Under the pieces are notes generated by a model. It searched no databases, was not told the DNA's origin, and worked only from the letters and a program-made list of their open reading frames with translations. Positions 16,939-27,387 of a stretch of DNA of 60,997 nucleotides are shown here, piece by piece. Numbering within the stretch: the stretch's first letter is position 1; the number at the start of each line of letters is the position of its first letter. Origin of the DNA: Methyloglobulus morosus KoM1. GTDB taxonomy: Bacteria; Pseudomonadota; Gammaproteobacteria; Methylococcales; Methylomonadaceae. The stretch lies in NCBI RefSeq assembly GCF_000496735.2, contig NZ_AYLO01000009.1, positions 2,531 to 63,527 on the forward strand, in the 5' to 3' direction. Position numbers and translations under genes: made by a program.

Positions 16939-18930
16939 TCATTTGTCCTTTGGGTACGGCGTAATACGCTTATACTGTTCCAGCGCTTCGGGATTGGCTA
17001 GGGCATCCCGATTTTTTACCGGAAGCCCGTGAATGATATTGCGTACCGCCAGCTCGGCAGTTTTACCGCTTTTGGTACGCGGAATGTCGGTCACTTGAAG
17101 GATTTCTGCTGGAACATGATGGGGAGAGGCATTTTGCCTGATCTGTTGTTTGATCTTCACTTTCAATTGATCTGATAGCATTACCCCATTACGCAGGATG
17201 ACAAACAAAATAATTCGGCAATCGCCGTCAATGTCCTGCCCAACCACCAGGCTTTCCAGCACCTCATCCACCTGCTCCACTTGCCGGTAAATTTCAGCCG
17301 TACCAATTCGGATGCCGCCAGGGTTGAGCACCGCATCCGAACGGCCATAAATAATCATTCCACCGCTTTCCGTCAACGCCACATAATCGCCGTGCCACCA
17401 CACGCCCGGATATTTTTCAAAATAGGCGGCATGATACTGACTCTGGTCGGGGTCATTCCAGAAACCAATCGGCATGGAAGGAAACGGTGCCTTACAGACC
17501 AGCTCACCTTTTTCCTCTTGCAATGATTGGCTGTTGTCGTCATAAACATCGATGTCCATCGCCAGTCCAGGGCACTGGATTTCTCCCCGGCGCACCGGAA
17601 GGATCGGGCAACCTAAGACAAAGCAGGAAATGATGTCTGTTCCGCCGGAAATGGACGACAGGCAGACATCGGATTTGATCGACTCGTACACGTAATCAAA
17701 CCCTTCCGGCAACAGGGGCGATCCGGTAGACAAAATCGTATTGAGCGATGACAGGTTGTGGGTGTTTTTAGGGTTAATGGCGGCTTTTTTGATGGTGTCG
17801 ATATACTTGGCGGAAACCCCAAAGATATTGATACGGAATTCATCAATCAGGTCAAATAACGAATCGGCCCTGGGATAAAGCGGCGAACCGTCATAAAGCA
17901 CCAGCTCCGCACCGGACGCCAAGCCGGAAGCCAGCCAGTTCCACATCATCCAGCCACAAGTGGTGTAATAAAATAGGCGGTCGCCGGGATGGATATCCAC
18001 ATGCAGTTTGTGTTCTTTCAGGTGCTGGAGCAAAGTCCCGCCTACACTATGCACGATACATTTCGGCGGCCCCGTGGTGCCGGAAGAATAAAGGATAAAT
18101 AACGGATCGTCGAATGCCATCGGCACAAACCCTATCGGTGGTTGGTCTTCCGAAAATTCGACCAGATAGTCTTGCCAGAGCATTACCTGATTGGTGGCCT
18201 TGAACGGTTTCTTTTTTAGGTAAGGGATTAACACGGCCTTTTGAACCGATGGGAGTGCCTTAAGCAAAGGTTCAACCTGATCCAATCGATCAAATACCTT
18301 GCCGCCGAAAGTGTAACCGTCGCTGACAAACAATACCTTGGGAGCTATTTGGCTGAAACGGTCTACGATACCGGGAATCCCGAAATCCGGTGAACAGCTA
18401 CTCCATATTGCACCGAGGCTGGCGGTTGCCAGCATTGCGATGATGGCTTCAGGAAGGTTAGGCAAAACGCCGGCCACGCGGTCGCCGGGCTTGATGCCGT
18501 CATTCCGCAACGCTTGGGCAAGCTGGGAAACCTGGCGATGTAGGCCTTGATAAGTTAGCTGTCGGGTTTCGCCACTTTCTCCGTGAAAACTAATGGCAAT
18601 GTTGTCCTTATTACGGTGGCGCAATAAGTTTTCCGCATAATTGAGCCGGGCATCCGGAAACCAACGGGCTCCTGGCATCCTGTCTTGATGCGATAAAACC
18701 ACCTCCCCTTTCCGGCCTGCCTTTATATCCGCAAACTGCCACATCAAATCCCAAAAAGCGGCGGGATTTTCAATAGACCATCGGTAAAGGGCGGCATAGC
18801 CGGTAATAGCAACACCATAGCGTTCCCCCGCCAATCCCATGAAGCGGGTAATATTAGCGTTTTCCCGCCGTTCCTCCGAAGGCCACCAAAGAACTGGATT
18901 CACGTTGCTCACCACCTGGACACACTCCAT
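16939..18930 (-). CDS. aacS: Acetoacetyl-CoA synthetase
   Basis: 663 residues, the full length of acetoacetate-CoA ligases. N-terminal features such as YRWSIENPAAFWDLMWQF and PGARWFPDARLNYAENLL belong to this family. The adenylation motif is YSSGTTGPPKCIVHS. GRSDAVLNPGGIRIGTAEIY and the catalytic lysine in PRTKSGK close the enzyme. It activates acetoacetate with ATP and CoA. Acetoacetate is one product of the homogentisate pathway encoded by the neighbouring operon on the same strand, so the gene completes the route to two acetyl-CoA after a thiolase encoded elsewhere. The diiron oxidase gene separates it from that operon, so it is a separate transcript. Confidence 0.95.
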   Translation of the reverse strand: MECVQVVSNVNPVLWWPSEERRENANITRFMGLAGERYGVAITGYAALYRWSIENPAAFWDLMWQFADIKAGRKGEVVLSHQDRMPGARWFPDARLNYAENLLRHRNKDNIAISFHGESGETRQLTYQGLHRQVSQLAQALRNDGIKPGDRVAGVLPNLPEAIIAMLATASLGAIWSSCSPDFGIPGIVDRFSQIAPKVLFVSDGYTFGGKVFDRLDQVEPLLKALPSVQKAVLIPYLKKKPFKATNQVMLWQDYLVEFSEDQPPIGFVPMAFDDPLFILYSSGTTGPPKCIVHSVGGTLLQHLKEHKLHVDIHPGDRLFYYTTCGWMMWNWLASGLASGAELVLYDGSPLYPRADSLFDLIDEFRINIFGVSAKYIDTIKKAAINPKNTHNLSSLNTILSTGSPLLPEGFDYVYESIKSDVCLSSISGGTDIISCFVLGCPILPVRRGEIQCPGLAMDIDVYDDNSQSLQEEKGELVCKAPFPSMPIGFWNDPDQSQYHAAYFEKYPGVWWHGDYVALTESGGMIIYGRSDAVLNPGGIRIGTAEIYRQVEQVDEVLESLVVGQDIDGDCRIILFVILRNGVMLSDQLKVKIKQQIRQNASPHHVPAEILQVTDIPRTKSGKTAELAVRNIIHGLPVKNRDALANPEALEQYKRITPYPKDK

Positions 18931-19067
18931 AAGAGCGGAAACGGTTCGGGTAAGTTCAGTTGGGCGGCTTGAAAACGGCCTACCGCTCCTTCAAGCCCAG
19001 CATATATTTCTTACCTTGATTGTCTGCTGTGGCGTTTGGGAACAGGACGGTTAAATGGACAGGTTGT

Positions 19068-19559
19068 TTAAACGGCTGGTTCATCAGCGGGTAGCCCAGG
19101 ATGATAAACAACGTATACGTAGACTGGAATATCAAGCCCGCCTAAATTATTTTCAATTAACGGCCACACATCATCCCAGTCCAAATCACCCAAACCGGTA
19201 CCCAACCTCGGCAAAGCAATCGAGGTCAGTTTTTCAAAGGCTATCATTTTCACTAATACCGTTAACGCGTGCCTGATATTGCTTAGGGTTGCCTTGTCGT
19301 AGTGATGGTCGTTGCTTTCCATATTTTCATGGGTAATTAGGTTCACGATACGCATGTTATTTTGCCCAACCCACATCCAGGCCTCACCTGGCTTTGTATT
19401 ATGCTGATGACACCAGCGGTCAAGGTCTTTTTGTAGGGAGGGATATTTGTTACGTAGTTTCAAAGCCAAACCTTTATCCATAGGGTCGTTTACCCCAACT
19501 CCGTGGACAATCGCTTGCGCCTTGCTCAACAGGATGTCACCTTCGACTTTGTATATCAT
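19068..19559 (-). CDS. Macro-domain protein (ADP-ribosyl hydrolase-like)
   Basis: 163 residues that consist of one macro domain. Motifs seen are GDILLSKAQAIVHGVGVND (the loop that binds ADP-ribose), NLITHEN, and IALPRLGTGLGDLDWDDVWP near residue 115-134. The last pattern resembles TARG1 and the antitoxin DarG. Such proteins bind ADP-ribose and often remove it from proteins or DNA. No DarT-like toxin or other ADP-ribosyltransferase is adjacent, so a toxin-antitoxin role is not supported here. It lies between acetoacetyl-CoA synthetase and a repeat element, ahead of gcvP's end. Confidence 0.82.
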   Translation of the reverse strand: MIYKVEGDILLSKAQAIVHGVGVNDPMDKGLALKLRNKYPSLQKDLDRWCHQHNTKPGEAWMWVGQNNMRIVNLITHENMESNDHHYDKATLSNIRHALTVLVKMIAFEKLTSIALPRLGTGLGDLDWDDVWPLIENNLGGLDIPVYVYVVYHPGLPADEPAV

Positions 19560-19594
19560 AGTTTCCTCAGTATTGTGCTTTATTTAGATAGGGA

Positions 19595-19760
19595 CGTAGG
19601 ACGGATTAGACGCGCAAATCTTTCAAGCTTTGGGTAAGTAAAGTTTTTCCGCGCGCGTAATCCGCCGCATGGGGTGTCCATTCATACGGCGGATTACGAC
19701 GCGCCCATAGTCCAGTCAAAATGGAAAGACCTTTTGGTTGCGCGTCTAATCCGCCCTACG
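19595..19760. repeat. REP/MITE-like nested palindromic element
   Basis: Four copies of a sequence built on a GGCGGATTA or GGACGGATTA core and a GC-rich tail alternate in orientation. The outer pair, 19595-19617 and 19738-19760, is a 23-bp inverted repeat with one mismatch. The inner pair is 19651-19671 and 19683-19704. The order +,-,+,- resembles REP doublets (REPINs), which spread by a RAYT-type transposase. No such transposase is in the window. The element lies downstream of gcvP and upstream of the macro-domain gene. Confidence 0.75.
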
Positions 19761-19854
19761 GATCTTTTAAAATCATTCCAGACTTTAGCGAAGCGGGTCG
19801 GGATTTGCAACCTTATAGAATCCTTAATGTCAGGCTTGCCATTTTGTAATAAGT

Positions 19855-22749
19855 TTACTCATAATCCGATAAAGGCGGACAAGTACAAACCACATGCCTA
19901 TCGCCATAAACATTATCAATACGTCCAACCGGCGGCCAGTATTTATCGTCATGCTGGTCGTTGTCAGGGAAAAAGGCTTGCTGCCTGGAGTACGGCAATG
20001 TCCATTCTTCCAGCAATAAGCGGTGGGTATGCGGCGCATTGTGCAGCACGTTATTTTCGGCATCGGCATTCCCGTTTTCTATGGCTTTGATCTCCTGGCG
20101 AATAGCGATTAGCGCAGCGCAAAATCGGTCTATTTCGGCCTTATCCTCACTTTCGGTCGGTTCGATCATCAGGGTATCGGCGACGGGAAAGGCCACGGTC
20201 GGCGCATGAAAACCGTAATCGATCAGGCGTTTGGCGATGTCATCCACGGTGATGTTGCAGGCTTTTTTGAATTCACTGCAATCGATAATACATTCATGGG
20301 CGACCCAGCCGTTTTTCCCCCTGTATAAGATAGGGTAATAAGGAGCCAAGCGTTTGGCGATATAGTTGGCGTTCAATATTGCGGTCAGTGTTGCCTGTTT
20401 TAATCCGGCTGCGCCCATCATCGCAATATAAGCCCAGGATATGGCATAGATACTGGCAGAACCCCAGGGCGCGGCGGATACGGTGCCAACAGTGTCGTGT
20501 TTGCCTTTAGCCGGATTGATGCCTTTTACCACAGGGTGATCCGGCAGGAACGGGGCCAAATGCGCCCCTACGCCAATCGGGCCAACACCGGGGCCGCCCC
20601 CTCCATGCGGGATACAAAAAGTCTTATGCAGATTAAGGTGGGCAACATCGGCACCGATTTTGCCGGGACGGCACAAGCCAACCAACGCATTAAAATTGGC
20701 GCCATCCAGATAAACCTGCCCTCCATGTTGATGAATCAGGTTGCAGATTTCCCTGAACGCTTGTTCAAACACACCGTGTGTGGATGGGTAGGTAATCATT
20801 AATGCAGCTAAGGTATTGCTGTGTTCGGCGACCTTTGCCTGCAAATCGTCCAGGCTGACGTTACCGCAAGCATCGCAGGCGACGACCACGACCTTCAGTC
20901 CCGCCATCACCGCACTAGCAGGGTTAGTGCCGTGCGCGGAAGCCGGGATCAGGCAGATATTTCGCTGCCCCTGACCTGTAACTTCATGATATTTGCGGAT
21001 GACCAACAGGCCCGTGTATTCGCCCTGCGAGCCGGCATTGGGTTGTAGCGAGAAGGCATCGAAGCCGGTCAAATCACATAGCATATCTTCCAGCTCAGTA
21101 AATAATTGCTGATAGCCCAGTGTCTGGTAAAGCGGGGCGAATGGGTGCAAGCCGTTAAATTCATGATAGGAAATCGATTGCATTTCCGTCGCTGCGTTGA
21201 GCTTCATCGTACACGAACCTAACGGTATCATCGAGCGGTCCAGCGCAATATCGCGCCGGGCTAACCGTCGCATATAACGCATCATTTCAGTCTCGGAATG
21301 GTAGCGTTCAAAAACGGGATGCTGCAGGATATTATCGCTACGCAATAGCGATTCGGGTATGCATCCCTCCAGTGCGGCGTTTATCCGGTTAATGTCGGGA
21401 AATTCTATTGCGGGCGTGGAGAACACTTGCCACAGTTCCCGCAGGTTAAGCCGCGTTGTCGTTTCGTCCAGGGATATTCCGATATGGTCGGTGTCAATAA
21501 AACGCAGATTGATATTCGCATCTGCGGCTTGTGCCACATAACGTTTTGCACGGTTCGGGACTCGGACGACAATGGTATCAAAATAACAGTGGCTGATAAC
21601 CTCAAGGCCTAGTTGGGAAATGCCTGTCGCCAAAATCTGGGCATAACGATGCACCCTGCCCGCTATCAAACGAAGGCCTTCAGCGCCGTGGTAAATCGCG
21701 TAGAAACCGGCAATGACAGCCAGGAGAACCTGCGCGGTGCAAATATTGCTGGTGGCCTTATCACGGCGAATATGTTGTTCGCGGGTTTGCAGGGCCATAC
21801 GAAAGGCAATCTGACCGTGAATGTCTTTTGAAACGCCGATGATGCGACCGGGAACGGAGCGTTTGTATTTGTCTCGAGTGGCAAAAAATGCCGCATGCGG
21901 CCCCCCGTACCCCATTGGTACACCAAAGCGTTGGGCGCTGCCAACGGCAATATCGGCATCGAAGGCTCCCGGCGGTTTCAACAAGACCAGGCTTAGCAAA
22001 TCTGCAGCAACGGTCAATAGCGCGGATTTTTCATGAGCAATCGCCGCGATTTCGCTTAAATCCTTAATTTCGCCTTTTGAACCGGGATATTGCACCAGCA
22101 CAGCAAAAAAATCATATTGTTGCAAGCCGCTATACGGATCGGCGATGATGACATCATAACCCAGCGAATGAGCGCGGGTAAGAACAACAGCAATGGTTTG
22201 CGGGTGACAATCCTGATCGACCACTATCGCATTGGCAGTGCTATGGGATAAACGCCTGGACATGGTTATGGCTTCCGCAGCAGCCGTGGCTTCATCGAGC
22301 AAGGAAGCGTTGGCGAGTTCCATGCCAGTCAGGTCGATAATCATTTGCTGGAAGTTTAGCAAGGCTTCCAACCGCCCCTGGCTGACTTCCGCTTGATAAG
22401 GCGTGTAAGCGGTGTACCAGCCTGGGTTTTCCAGGACATTGCGCTTGATCACGGCGGGCATAACGGTGTCGTAATAACCCATACCGATCATCGAAGTGAA
22501 CACTTTATTGCGTTCGCGCATTTTGCGCATGTGTTTGGTGACGGCGCTTTCGCTTATCGTTTCGGTCAGTTTCAGGGGTTCATGGTTGACAATGTCGGCA
22601 GGCAACGCCTGTCCGATGATTTCATCCAGTTCACTCAAGCCAAGTTCGGCAAGCATTTCACGGATTTGCTTAGGATTCGGGCCGATATGGCGATGGATAA
22701 AATAACCGCGCATTTCCAATTGATTCAAGCTGGTACGTGAGGTAGGCAT
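19855..22749 (-). CDS. gcvP: Glycine dehydrogenase (decarboxylating), P protein
   Basis: 964 residues, the full homodimeric length. It begins with the FIHRHIGPN motif near residue 17. The PLP lysine is in [18 protein letters not shown] (around 730). The enzyme decarboxylates glycine and passes the aminomethyl group to the lipoyl arm of GcvH. It is the last gene of tdh-kbl-gcvT-gcvP, three bases after gcvT. The H-protein gene is missing from this cluster and must lie elsewhere. The sequence looks normal to its end. A decayed scrap of a second gcvP 3' end is at 9735-9835. Confidence 0.96.
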   Translation of the reverse strand: MPTSRTSLNQLEMRGYFIHRHIGPNPKQIREMLAELGLSELDEIIGQALPADIVNHEPLKLTETISESAVTKHMRKMRERNKVFTSMIGMGYYDTVMPAVIKRNVLENPGWYTAYTPYQAEVSQGRLEALLNFQQMIIDLTGMELANASLLDEATAAAEAITMSRRLSHSTANAIVVDQDCHPQTIAVVLTRAHSLGYDVIIADPYSGLQQYDFFAVLVQYPGSKGEIKDLSEIAAIAHEKSALLTVAADLLSLVLLKPPGAFDADIAVGSAQRFGVPMGYGGPHAAFFATRDKYKRSVPGRIIGVSKDIHGQIAFRMALQTREQHIRRDKATSNICTAQVLLAVIAGFYAIYHGAEGLRLIAGRVHRYAQILATGISQLGLEVISHCYFDTIVVRVPNRAKRYVAQAADANINLRFIDTDHIGISLDETTTRLNLRELWQVFSTPAIEFPDINRINAALEGCIPESLLRSDNILQHPVFERYHSETEMMRYMRRLARRDIALDRSMIPLGSCTMKLNAATEMQSISYHEFNGLHPFAPLYQTLGYQQLFTELEDMLCDLTGFDAFSLQPNAGSQGEYTGLLVIRKYHEVTGQGQRNICLIPASAHGTNPASAVMAGLKVVVVACDACGNVSLDDLQAKVAEHSNTLAALMITYPSTHGVFEQAFREICNLIHQHGGQVYLDGANFNALVGLCRPGKIGADVAHLNLHKTFCIPHGGGGPGVGPIGVGAHLAPFLPDHPVVKGINPAKGKHDTVGTVSAAPWGSASIYAISWAYIAMMGAAGLKQATLTAILNANYIAKRLAPYYPILYRGKNGWVAHECIIDCSEFKKACNITVDDIAKRLIDYGFHAPTVAFPVADTLMIEPTESEDKAEIDRFCAALIAIRQEIKAIENGNADAENNVLHNAPHTHRLLLEEWTLPYSRQQAFFPDNDQHDDKYWPPVGRIDNVYGDRHVVCTCPPLSDYE

Positions 22750-22752
22750 GAG

Positions 22753-23835
22753 TTATCTATGATAGTGATGGGGAATGAAGGGCAGCCGGGTGACAGTGAC
22801 GGCGACCTGTCGCTCGCGCACCTTTGCGTATAAACGGGTATCTAAGGTGGAATAATTCCGATCCAGCATGGCCATTGCAACAGGCTTACCGAGACTGGGG
22901 GCAAAGCCGCCGCTGGTGACATGGCCTATCGCGTCATTATCACTGTTAACAATGGCGCTGCCTTCCCGTACGGGTTGCTTACCGTCCACACTCAGCCCGA
23001 CCCGGATTCTTTCAGGGCCTTGTTGTGACTGCCGGTTAATTTTGTCAGCACCTGGGAAATCGCTGCAGCCTTTTTTAATCAACCAATGTAATCCTGCTTC
23101 TACCGGCGTTACGGTTTCATTAAGCTCATGCCCGTAAAGGCACAAGCCGGCTTCCAGGCGCAAGGTATCGCGTGCGCCCAGACCGATCGCTGTGACCCCC
23201 GGCTCGGCAAGCAGCAAGTCAGCTAGCGCTACCGCATTTTTATTGGGGACAGATATTTCAAAGCCGTCCTCGCCGGTATAACCGCTACGGCTGATTGTGC
23301 ACTTGATGCCGCCCAGTTCCGTTTCATGGGCCGTCATAAACGGCAAATCGGCGGTGTGTGCAGAAAATTTCCTGATGATGGCTGCCGATGCCGGCCCCTG
23401 TAAGGCGAAGAGTGCCTGATCCGTGAGTTCAACAAAATGACAGTGGGCGGATAACCGGCTCGCTAAATAATGAAAATCCTTCTCTTTACAAGCCGCATTG
23501 ACAATGACTATGAAACCGGACGCAATGCGGGTAATGATGATGTCGTCAATGATACCGCCTTCGTCATTCGTCAAGACGGTATATTTCTGTTGACCGGATT
23601 TTAGTCCGGCAATATCGCTGGGGGTCAGCCGTTCAAGCTCGCCAGCGGCCTCATCGCCTGAAATCAGGCATTGCCCCATGTGCGATATATCGAAAAATCC
23701 GGCATGGGTTCGGCAATGCAGGTGCTCGTGAATAATGCCGTGTCGATACTGGACAGGCAGTCGGTAACCGGCAAAAACCGTCATTTTGCCGCCCAGGTCA
23801 AGATGAAACTGATAGAGGGGAGTTTCTTTTAGCAT
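22753..23835 (-). CDS. gcvT: Aminomethyltransferase, T protein
   Basis: Start taken at ATG 23835 (MLKETPLYQFHLDLGGKM), which matches GcvT N-termini; the open frame extends to 23910 without support. The product has 360 residues, as expected. FDISHMGQ, NDEGGIIDDIIITR and GYTGEDGFEI are the folate-binding and catalytic signatures, with the conserved Asp in DDIIITR. It releases ammonia from the aminomethyl-lipoyl arm and makes 5,10-methylene-tetrahydrofolate. It lies between kbl and gcvP in the same transcript, linking threonine breakdown with the glycine cleavage system. Confidence 0.94.
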   Translation of the reverse strand: MLKETPLYQFHLDLGGKMTVFAGYRLPVQYRHGIIHEHLHCRTHAGFFDISHMGQCLISGDEAAGELERLTPSDIAGLKSGQQKYTVLTNDEGGIIDDIIITRIASGFIVIVNAACKEKDFHYLASRLSAHCHFVELTDQALFALQGPASAAIIRKFSAHTADLPFMTAHETELGGIKCTISRSGYTGEDGFEISVPNKNAVALADLLLAEPGVTAIGLGARDTLRLEAGLCLYGHELNETVTPVEAGLHWLIKKGCSDFPGADKINRQSQQGPERIRVGLSVDGKQPVREGSAIVNSDNDAIGHVTSGGFAPSLGKPVAMAMLDRNYSTLDTRLYAKVRERQVAVTVTRLPFIPHHYHR

Positions 23836-23911
23836 AACATTGAAATGTTCCCAACTTCGATAATGAAAATACAAAAAAATCCGTATAACCAACTGCTGCT
23901 GGACATGCATC

Positions 23912-25135
23912 CTATCCCTTAAACTCAGCCAGTTTGTCCAGCAAAAAATTCAAGTCCTTTTCCGTGTGGTCGGCGCCTACCTGCAATCTTATTTCCTGTT
24001 CGCCCTTGGGAACAACCGGATAATTCAGCCCGGTCACCAGAATATTATGGGTAAATAAATGGGCTACCAGGGCGGCTGTTTTGTTGGTGTCCCTGACAAA
24101 GACCGGCACGATGGGATGTTCGCCTACTAAGGTTTCATAGCCTAAGCGTTCCAGCCCTACCCTCAAAAAAGCACTAAATCCCCGCAGTTTTTCGAGCAGC
24201 CGCAGCCCTTCATGGCTATCCAGGACATTCAGCGCCGTCAAAGACGCTGCCGCTTCGGCAGGCGTGATAGGGTTTGAATAAATATAAAACGGCGAGGTTT
24301 CGCGTAAATAATCTATCACCCCCGAACTGGCGACCACATAGCCACCATTAACGCCTAGAGACTTGCCCAGCGTCGCAATCAGGATATCCGCCTTGCCGCC
24401 AGTCACTTCTTCGGTACCGCGCCCACTTTGGCCAATGGCTCCTACGCCATGGGAATCGTCAACAATGCTAATGACCCCTTCTTCATAGCCTGCTTCATGT
24501 TGCTTACAGCAACCGTTAATCCGGTCGATCTGTGCATGATCGCCACGCATGCTAAAAATGCCGTCAGTCACGACACAAACCCGTTTAAATTGCCCGCTAT
24601 TCGCGGCAAGAATTTTATCCAGCGCATCAATATCGGCATGAGCGTACACTTCTTTCTTGGCCGGATGGGACAGACGAATCGCATTGATGATACAACTGTG
24701 GTTGAGTCCGTCACTGACGACCAGGGTATCTTCCGATATAAACTGCGGCAGGATGCCCATCATCGCGGCATAGGCGGCACTGAATATCATGGCGGATTCC
24801 CGTCCGTGAAATTCGGCCAGTCGTTTTTCCAGTTCCTTATGTGGCTGGTAGGTCCCGCTGATGAAGCGGACGGCCCCAGGGCCTGTGCCATATTTTTCAA
24901 CCGCTTCGGCTTCGGCCTTTATCACCTGGGTGTGCTGCGCCAAGCCCAGATAAGAATTTGAATTCATACGCAGGAATGCCCTGTCGCCGCATCCTTCAAG
25001 AAAATAGCGTGGGCCAAAGCCATTTTCCGCTGGCTTGATACCGGTGATAACCTTTTCTTTGCCCTTGCGTGCGCCTTGTCCTTGCAGGCTGATCAATTTT
25101 GTGGCAAACAATTGTTCTACCTTATCTAGCGGCAT
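23912..25135 (-). CDS. kbl: 2-amino-3-ketobutyrate CoA ligase (glycine C-acetyltransferase)
   Basis: 407 residues of the alpha-oxoamine synthase family. The PLP lysine lies in IATLGKSLGVNGGY, with the DDSHGVGAIG cofactor motif and a DGLNHSC loop upstream. It splits 2-amino-3-oxobutyrate with CoA into glycine and acetyl-CoA. Start ATG 25135 follows an AGGGGG site. The gene overlaps the end of tdh by 14 bases, so the unstable intermediate is produced and used by coupled genes. The downstream gcvT and gcvP then process the glycine. Confidence 0.94.
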   Translation of the reverse strand: MPLDKVEQLFATKLISLQGQGARKGKEKVITGIKPAENGFGPRYFLEGCGDRAFLRMNSNSYLGLAQHTQVIKAEAEAVEKYGTGPGAVRFISGTYQPHKELEKRLAEFHGRESAMIFSAAYAAMMGILPQFISEDTLVVSDGLNHSCIINAIRLSHPAKKEVYAHADIDALDKILAANSGQFKRVCVVTDGIFSMRGDHAQIDRINGCCKQHEAGYEEGVISIVDDSHGVGAIGQSGRGTEEVTGGKADILIATLGKSLGVNGGYVVASSGVIDYLRETSPFYIYSNPITPAEAAASLTALNVLDSHEGLRLLEKLRGFSAFLRVGLERLGYETLVGEHPIVPVFVRDTNKTAALVAHLFTHNILVTGLNYPVVPKGEQEIRLQVGADHTEKDLNFLLDKLAEFKG

Positions 25136-26102
25136 AAGCGCCCCCTTTTATCTTTTGCTCACTGACCGTTATTTGTTCCAGCATATCCTTGACTGTCGCC
25201 GCCAAATCATACTGGGCCTGCCAACCCCACTCGGCGTGGGCGGCGCTATCGTCCATGTGCCGGGGCCAGGAATCGGCAATAGCCTGACGGACTGGATCTA
25301 TCCTGTAACTGACCGTAAAGTCGGGTAGGTGTTTTTGTATTTCCGCTGCAAGCTGTTCAGGCGTAAAACTCATGGCGGCAACATTAAATGCATTGCGATG
25401 CTTCAGTTTTGCACTATCCGCTTCCATCAGCTTGATAGCGGCGGCAACCGCATCCGGCATATACATCATATCCAGTTGAGTATCCGTCCTGAGAAAACAG
25501 TCATAATGCCTATTTTTTACCGCCGCATAAAAAATATCGACCGCGTAATCCGTCGTGCCGCCGCCCGGCATGGCTTTATAGGAAATCAGCCCAGGATACC
25601 GCAAGCCGCGCGTATCGACACCATAACGATGAAAATAGTAGTCGCAAAGGAGCTCGCCAGATACCTTGGTAATGCCATACAGCGACTGAGGCCGCTGGAT
25701 AGTCTCCTGCGGCGTGTTAAAACTGGGTGTGCCGGGGCCGAAAGCACCGATGGAGCTTGGAAAAAACACGGCGCAACCGTGTGTTCTGGCGACTTCCAGC
25801 ACATTGATCAGGCCGTTCATGTTGATGTCCCAGGCTTCCATCGGTTTTGCTTCGGCCACGGCGGAAAGCAGGGAGGCTAGGTGAAAAATCGTATCACATT
25901 GAGTATCTTTGACCATCTTCTTAAGCGCAGGCGCATCACGGACATCCAGGCGGTAAAAAATAAAGTCCTGCGGCAATTCGCTAGCTGGCCGATGGTTATA
26001 TCCGGTGGCGACAACGTAAGCCGCGCCATATTTGTCCCGCAATGCTTGCGTCAGTTCTACACCGATTTGTCCGGTAGCACCGGTGACTAGAATTTTCTTC
26101 AT
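25122..26102 (-). CDS. L-threonine 3-dehydrogenase, epimerase (SDR) type
   Basis: 326 residues. The NAD-binding glycine motif GATGQIGVEL (9-18) and the catalytic YGITK (Y-x3-K) mark an extended SDR protein. The family-specific pieces SSIGAFGP and YRIDPVRQAIADSWP near the C-terminus are those of epimerase-like threonine dehydrogenases found in animals and some bacteria, not the zinc enzyme of E. coli. It oxidises L-threonine to 2-amino-3-oxobutyrate with NAD+. It is the first gene of the tdh-kbl-gcvT-gcvP operon, starting at ATG 26102. This operon position sets the function firmly. Confidence 0.93.
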   Translation of the reverse strand: MKKILVTGATGQIGVELTQALRDKYGAAYVVATGYNHRPASELPQDFIFYRLDVRDAPALKKMVKDTQCDTIFHLASLLSAVAEAKPMEAWDINMNGLINVLEVARTHGCAVFFPSSIGAFGPGTPSFNTPQETIQRPQSLYGITKVSGELLCDYYFHRYGVDTRGLRYPGLISYKAMPGGGTTDYAVDIFYAAVKNRHYDCFLRTDTQLDMMYMPDAVAAAIKLMEADSAKLKHRNAFNVAAMSFTPEQLAAEIQKHLPDFTVSYRIDPVRQAIADSWPRHMDDSAAHAEWGWQAQYDLAATVKDMLEQITVSEQKIKGGAYAAR

Positions 26103-26523
26103 CTAGGCGCTCATCCTTTCCTATTTTCCATTCTTGTTTGTTGTCTTCGGAAAACCTGAACCAAGGCTAAGGCATTAAGTTCGCTCAACTTATCACAGAG
26201 CCGAAACTTGGATGACTGAATCCTTCCGTCTTATGACCAAAAAATGAAGTATTTGTTGCCTTGCCCCAAATATTCATGAAAATCATTGGTGGTGGGCATT
26301 ATAGATTTTAGCGGGTAACGGACGGATCATCGGCAATCGATCAACCAGGACAATGGTTTCAATAAGGATCCTTTGCCCATCAGAGGATACAGGCATCCTC
26401 GTAATAAACGATAATTTTGGGTTTGTCTTGATTTATTGCATGTTTTTTCGGTCAAAGCAATACCGAATTGGACAACTAGGTTTTCGATATTATCGGAAAC
26501 CTATGGGCTAAAAACTAACCTAT
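26103..26523. other. Divergent control region between tdh and arginase
   Basis: The 421-bp gap must hold the promoter for the threonine/glycine operon (minus) and that for arginase (plus). A palindrome at 26477-26503 sits just upstream of arginase. No glycine riboswitch architecture was recognised. No small gene was found. Confidence 0.5.
26477..26503. promoter_or_regulatory. 27-bp palindrome, possible operator upstream of arginase
   Basis: The arms are TAGGTTTTCGAT and ATCGGAAACCTA around a three-base centre; 11 of 12 pairs match. The right end is 20 bases from the arginase ATG. Its dyad symmetry and position suit a repressor site or an untranslated-region hairpin. The binding protein is unknown. 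Confidence 0.5.
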
Positions 26524-27387
26524 ATGGCTATATTACACGCTTTAGGCATCGTCTCGTGCTTGGGTGGGCCATTGCATTTATGTGGCTATGCAGCAGAAAT
26601 GCTGCGTGACGAATTTTCCCGGCAACTTCCTAACCAAAAACGGCTACAGATCCAGTGGCAGTTGCTCCATCCTGAAAGCCAGGGCTTAAAGGAGGAAAAA
26701 TTAACCCAACTCAATAAAGCCATAAGCCAATTTACGGAATACTGGACAAAAGAAAACCGGCCTTTCTTGATCGTTGGCGGCGACCATTCCTGTGCGATGG
26801 GAACTTGGGGCGGCGTGCTAAATGGTTTGTCCCAGCCGGGTCAATTCGGCCTTATATGGCTAGATGCGCACATGGATGCAAACACGTTCGCTACGTCCCC
26901 ATCTGGCAATATTCATGGTATGCCAGTGGCTGCTTTGCTCGGCAGGGCGGACGAAAAGCTGGCGGCGATGTATCCCAGTCCCCGCATTGTCAAGCCGGAA
27001 AATCTTATCCTCATCGGTGTGCGAAATTATGAAAAAGAAGAATATGAGTTATTACGGCAAGCAGGTGTAGAAATTGTTTTTGCCGACCAAATTCATGGGC
27101 TTGCACCCGTGTTAATTAAGGCAATCGATAAGCTCAGCCAGTCTTGCCAGTCCATTGGTATCAGTATTGATTTGGATGTTGTCGATCCGGAAGATGCTCC
27201 CGGCGTAGAAACGCCAGCCCAAGACGGTATTAAAGCCAGCGAATTGCTTGCAGCGCTTTCATTGATTAACCGGCATCCCAAAGTGTGCGGCCTGGAATTA
27301 AGCGAGTTTACCCCTGAAAAAGACATCAACAACAAAACCTTGCGTTTGATGAAAGCACTTATTGAGGCGTTCTATGCAAAACCCTAG
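26524..27387 (+). CDS. Arginase-family hydrolase
   Basis: 287 residues of the ureohydrolase fold. The metal ligands are all seen: GGDHS (His), DAHMDAN (two Asp and a His), and SIDLDVVDP (two Asp), so a dimanganese site is intact. NIHGMP and the spacing favour arginase, which makes ornithine and urea from arginine; agmatinase and formiminoglutamase are alternatives. The next gene, on the opposite strand and overlapping by four bases, encodes ornithine cyclodeaminase, which would consume the ornithine. That pairing supports arginase. The ribosome site is weak; a palindrome lies upstream. Confidence 0.87.
   Translation: MAILHALGIVSCLGGPLHLCGYAAEMLRDEFSRQLPNQKRLQIQWQLLHPESQGLKEEKLTQLNKAISQFTEYWTKENRPFLIVGGDHSCAMGTWGGVLNGLSQPGQFGLIWLDAHMDANTFATSPSGNIHGMPVAALLGRADEKLAAMYPSPRIVKPENLILIGVRNYEKEEYELLRQAGVEIVFADQIHGLAPVLIKAIDKLSQSCQSIGISIDLDVVDPEDAPGVETPAQDGIKASELLAALSLINRHPKVCGLELSEFTPEKDINNKTLRLMKALIEAFYAKP

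Noticed and set aside
19068-19559. DarTG-type toxin-antitoxin system
   Set aside because: Only the macro domain is present; no DarT-like toxin or DNA-binding partner lies beside it.
19595-19760. CRISPR array
   Set aside because: The repeats alternate in orientation and are not evenly spaced, and there is no cas gene in the window.
26103-26523. Glycine riboswitch upstream of tdh-kbl-gcvT-gcvP
   Set aside because: No tandem aptamer-like structure could be traced in either orientation; the only clear structure is a palindrome near arginase.
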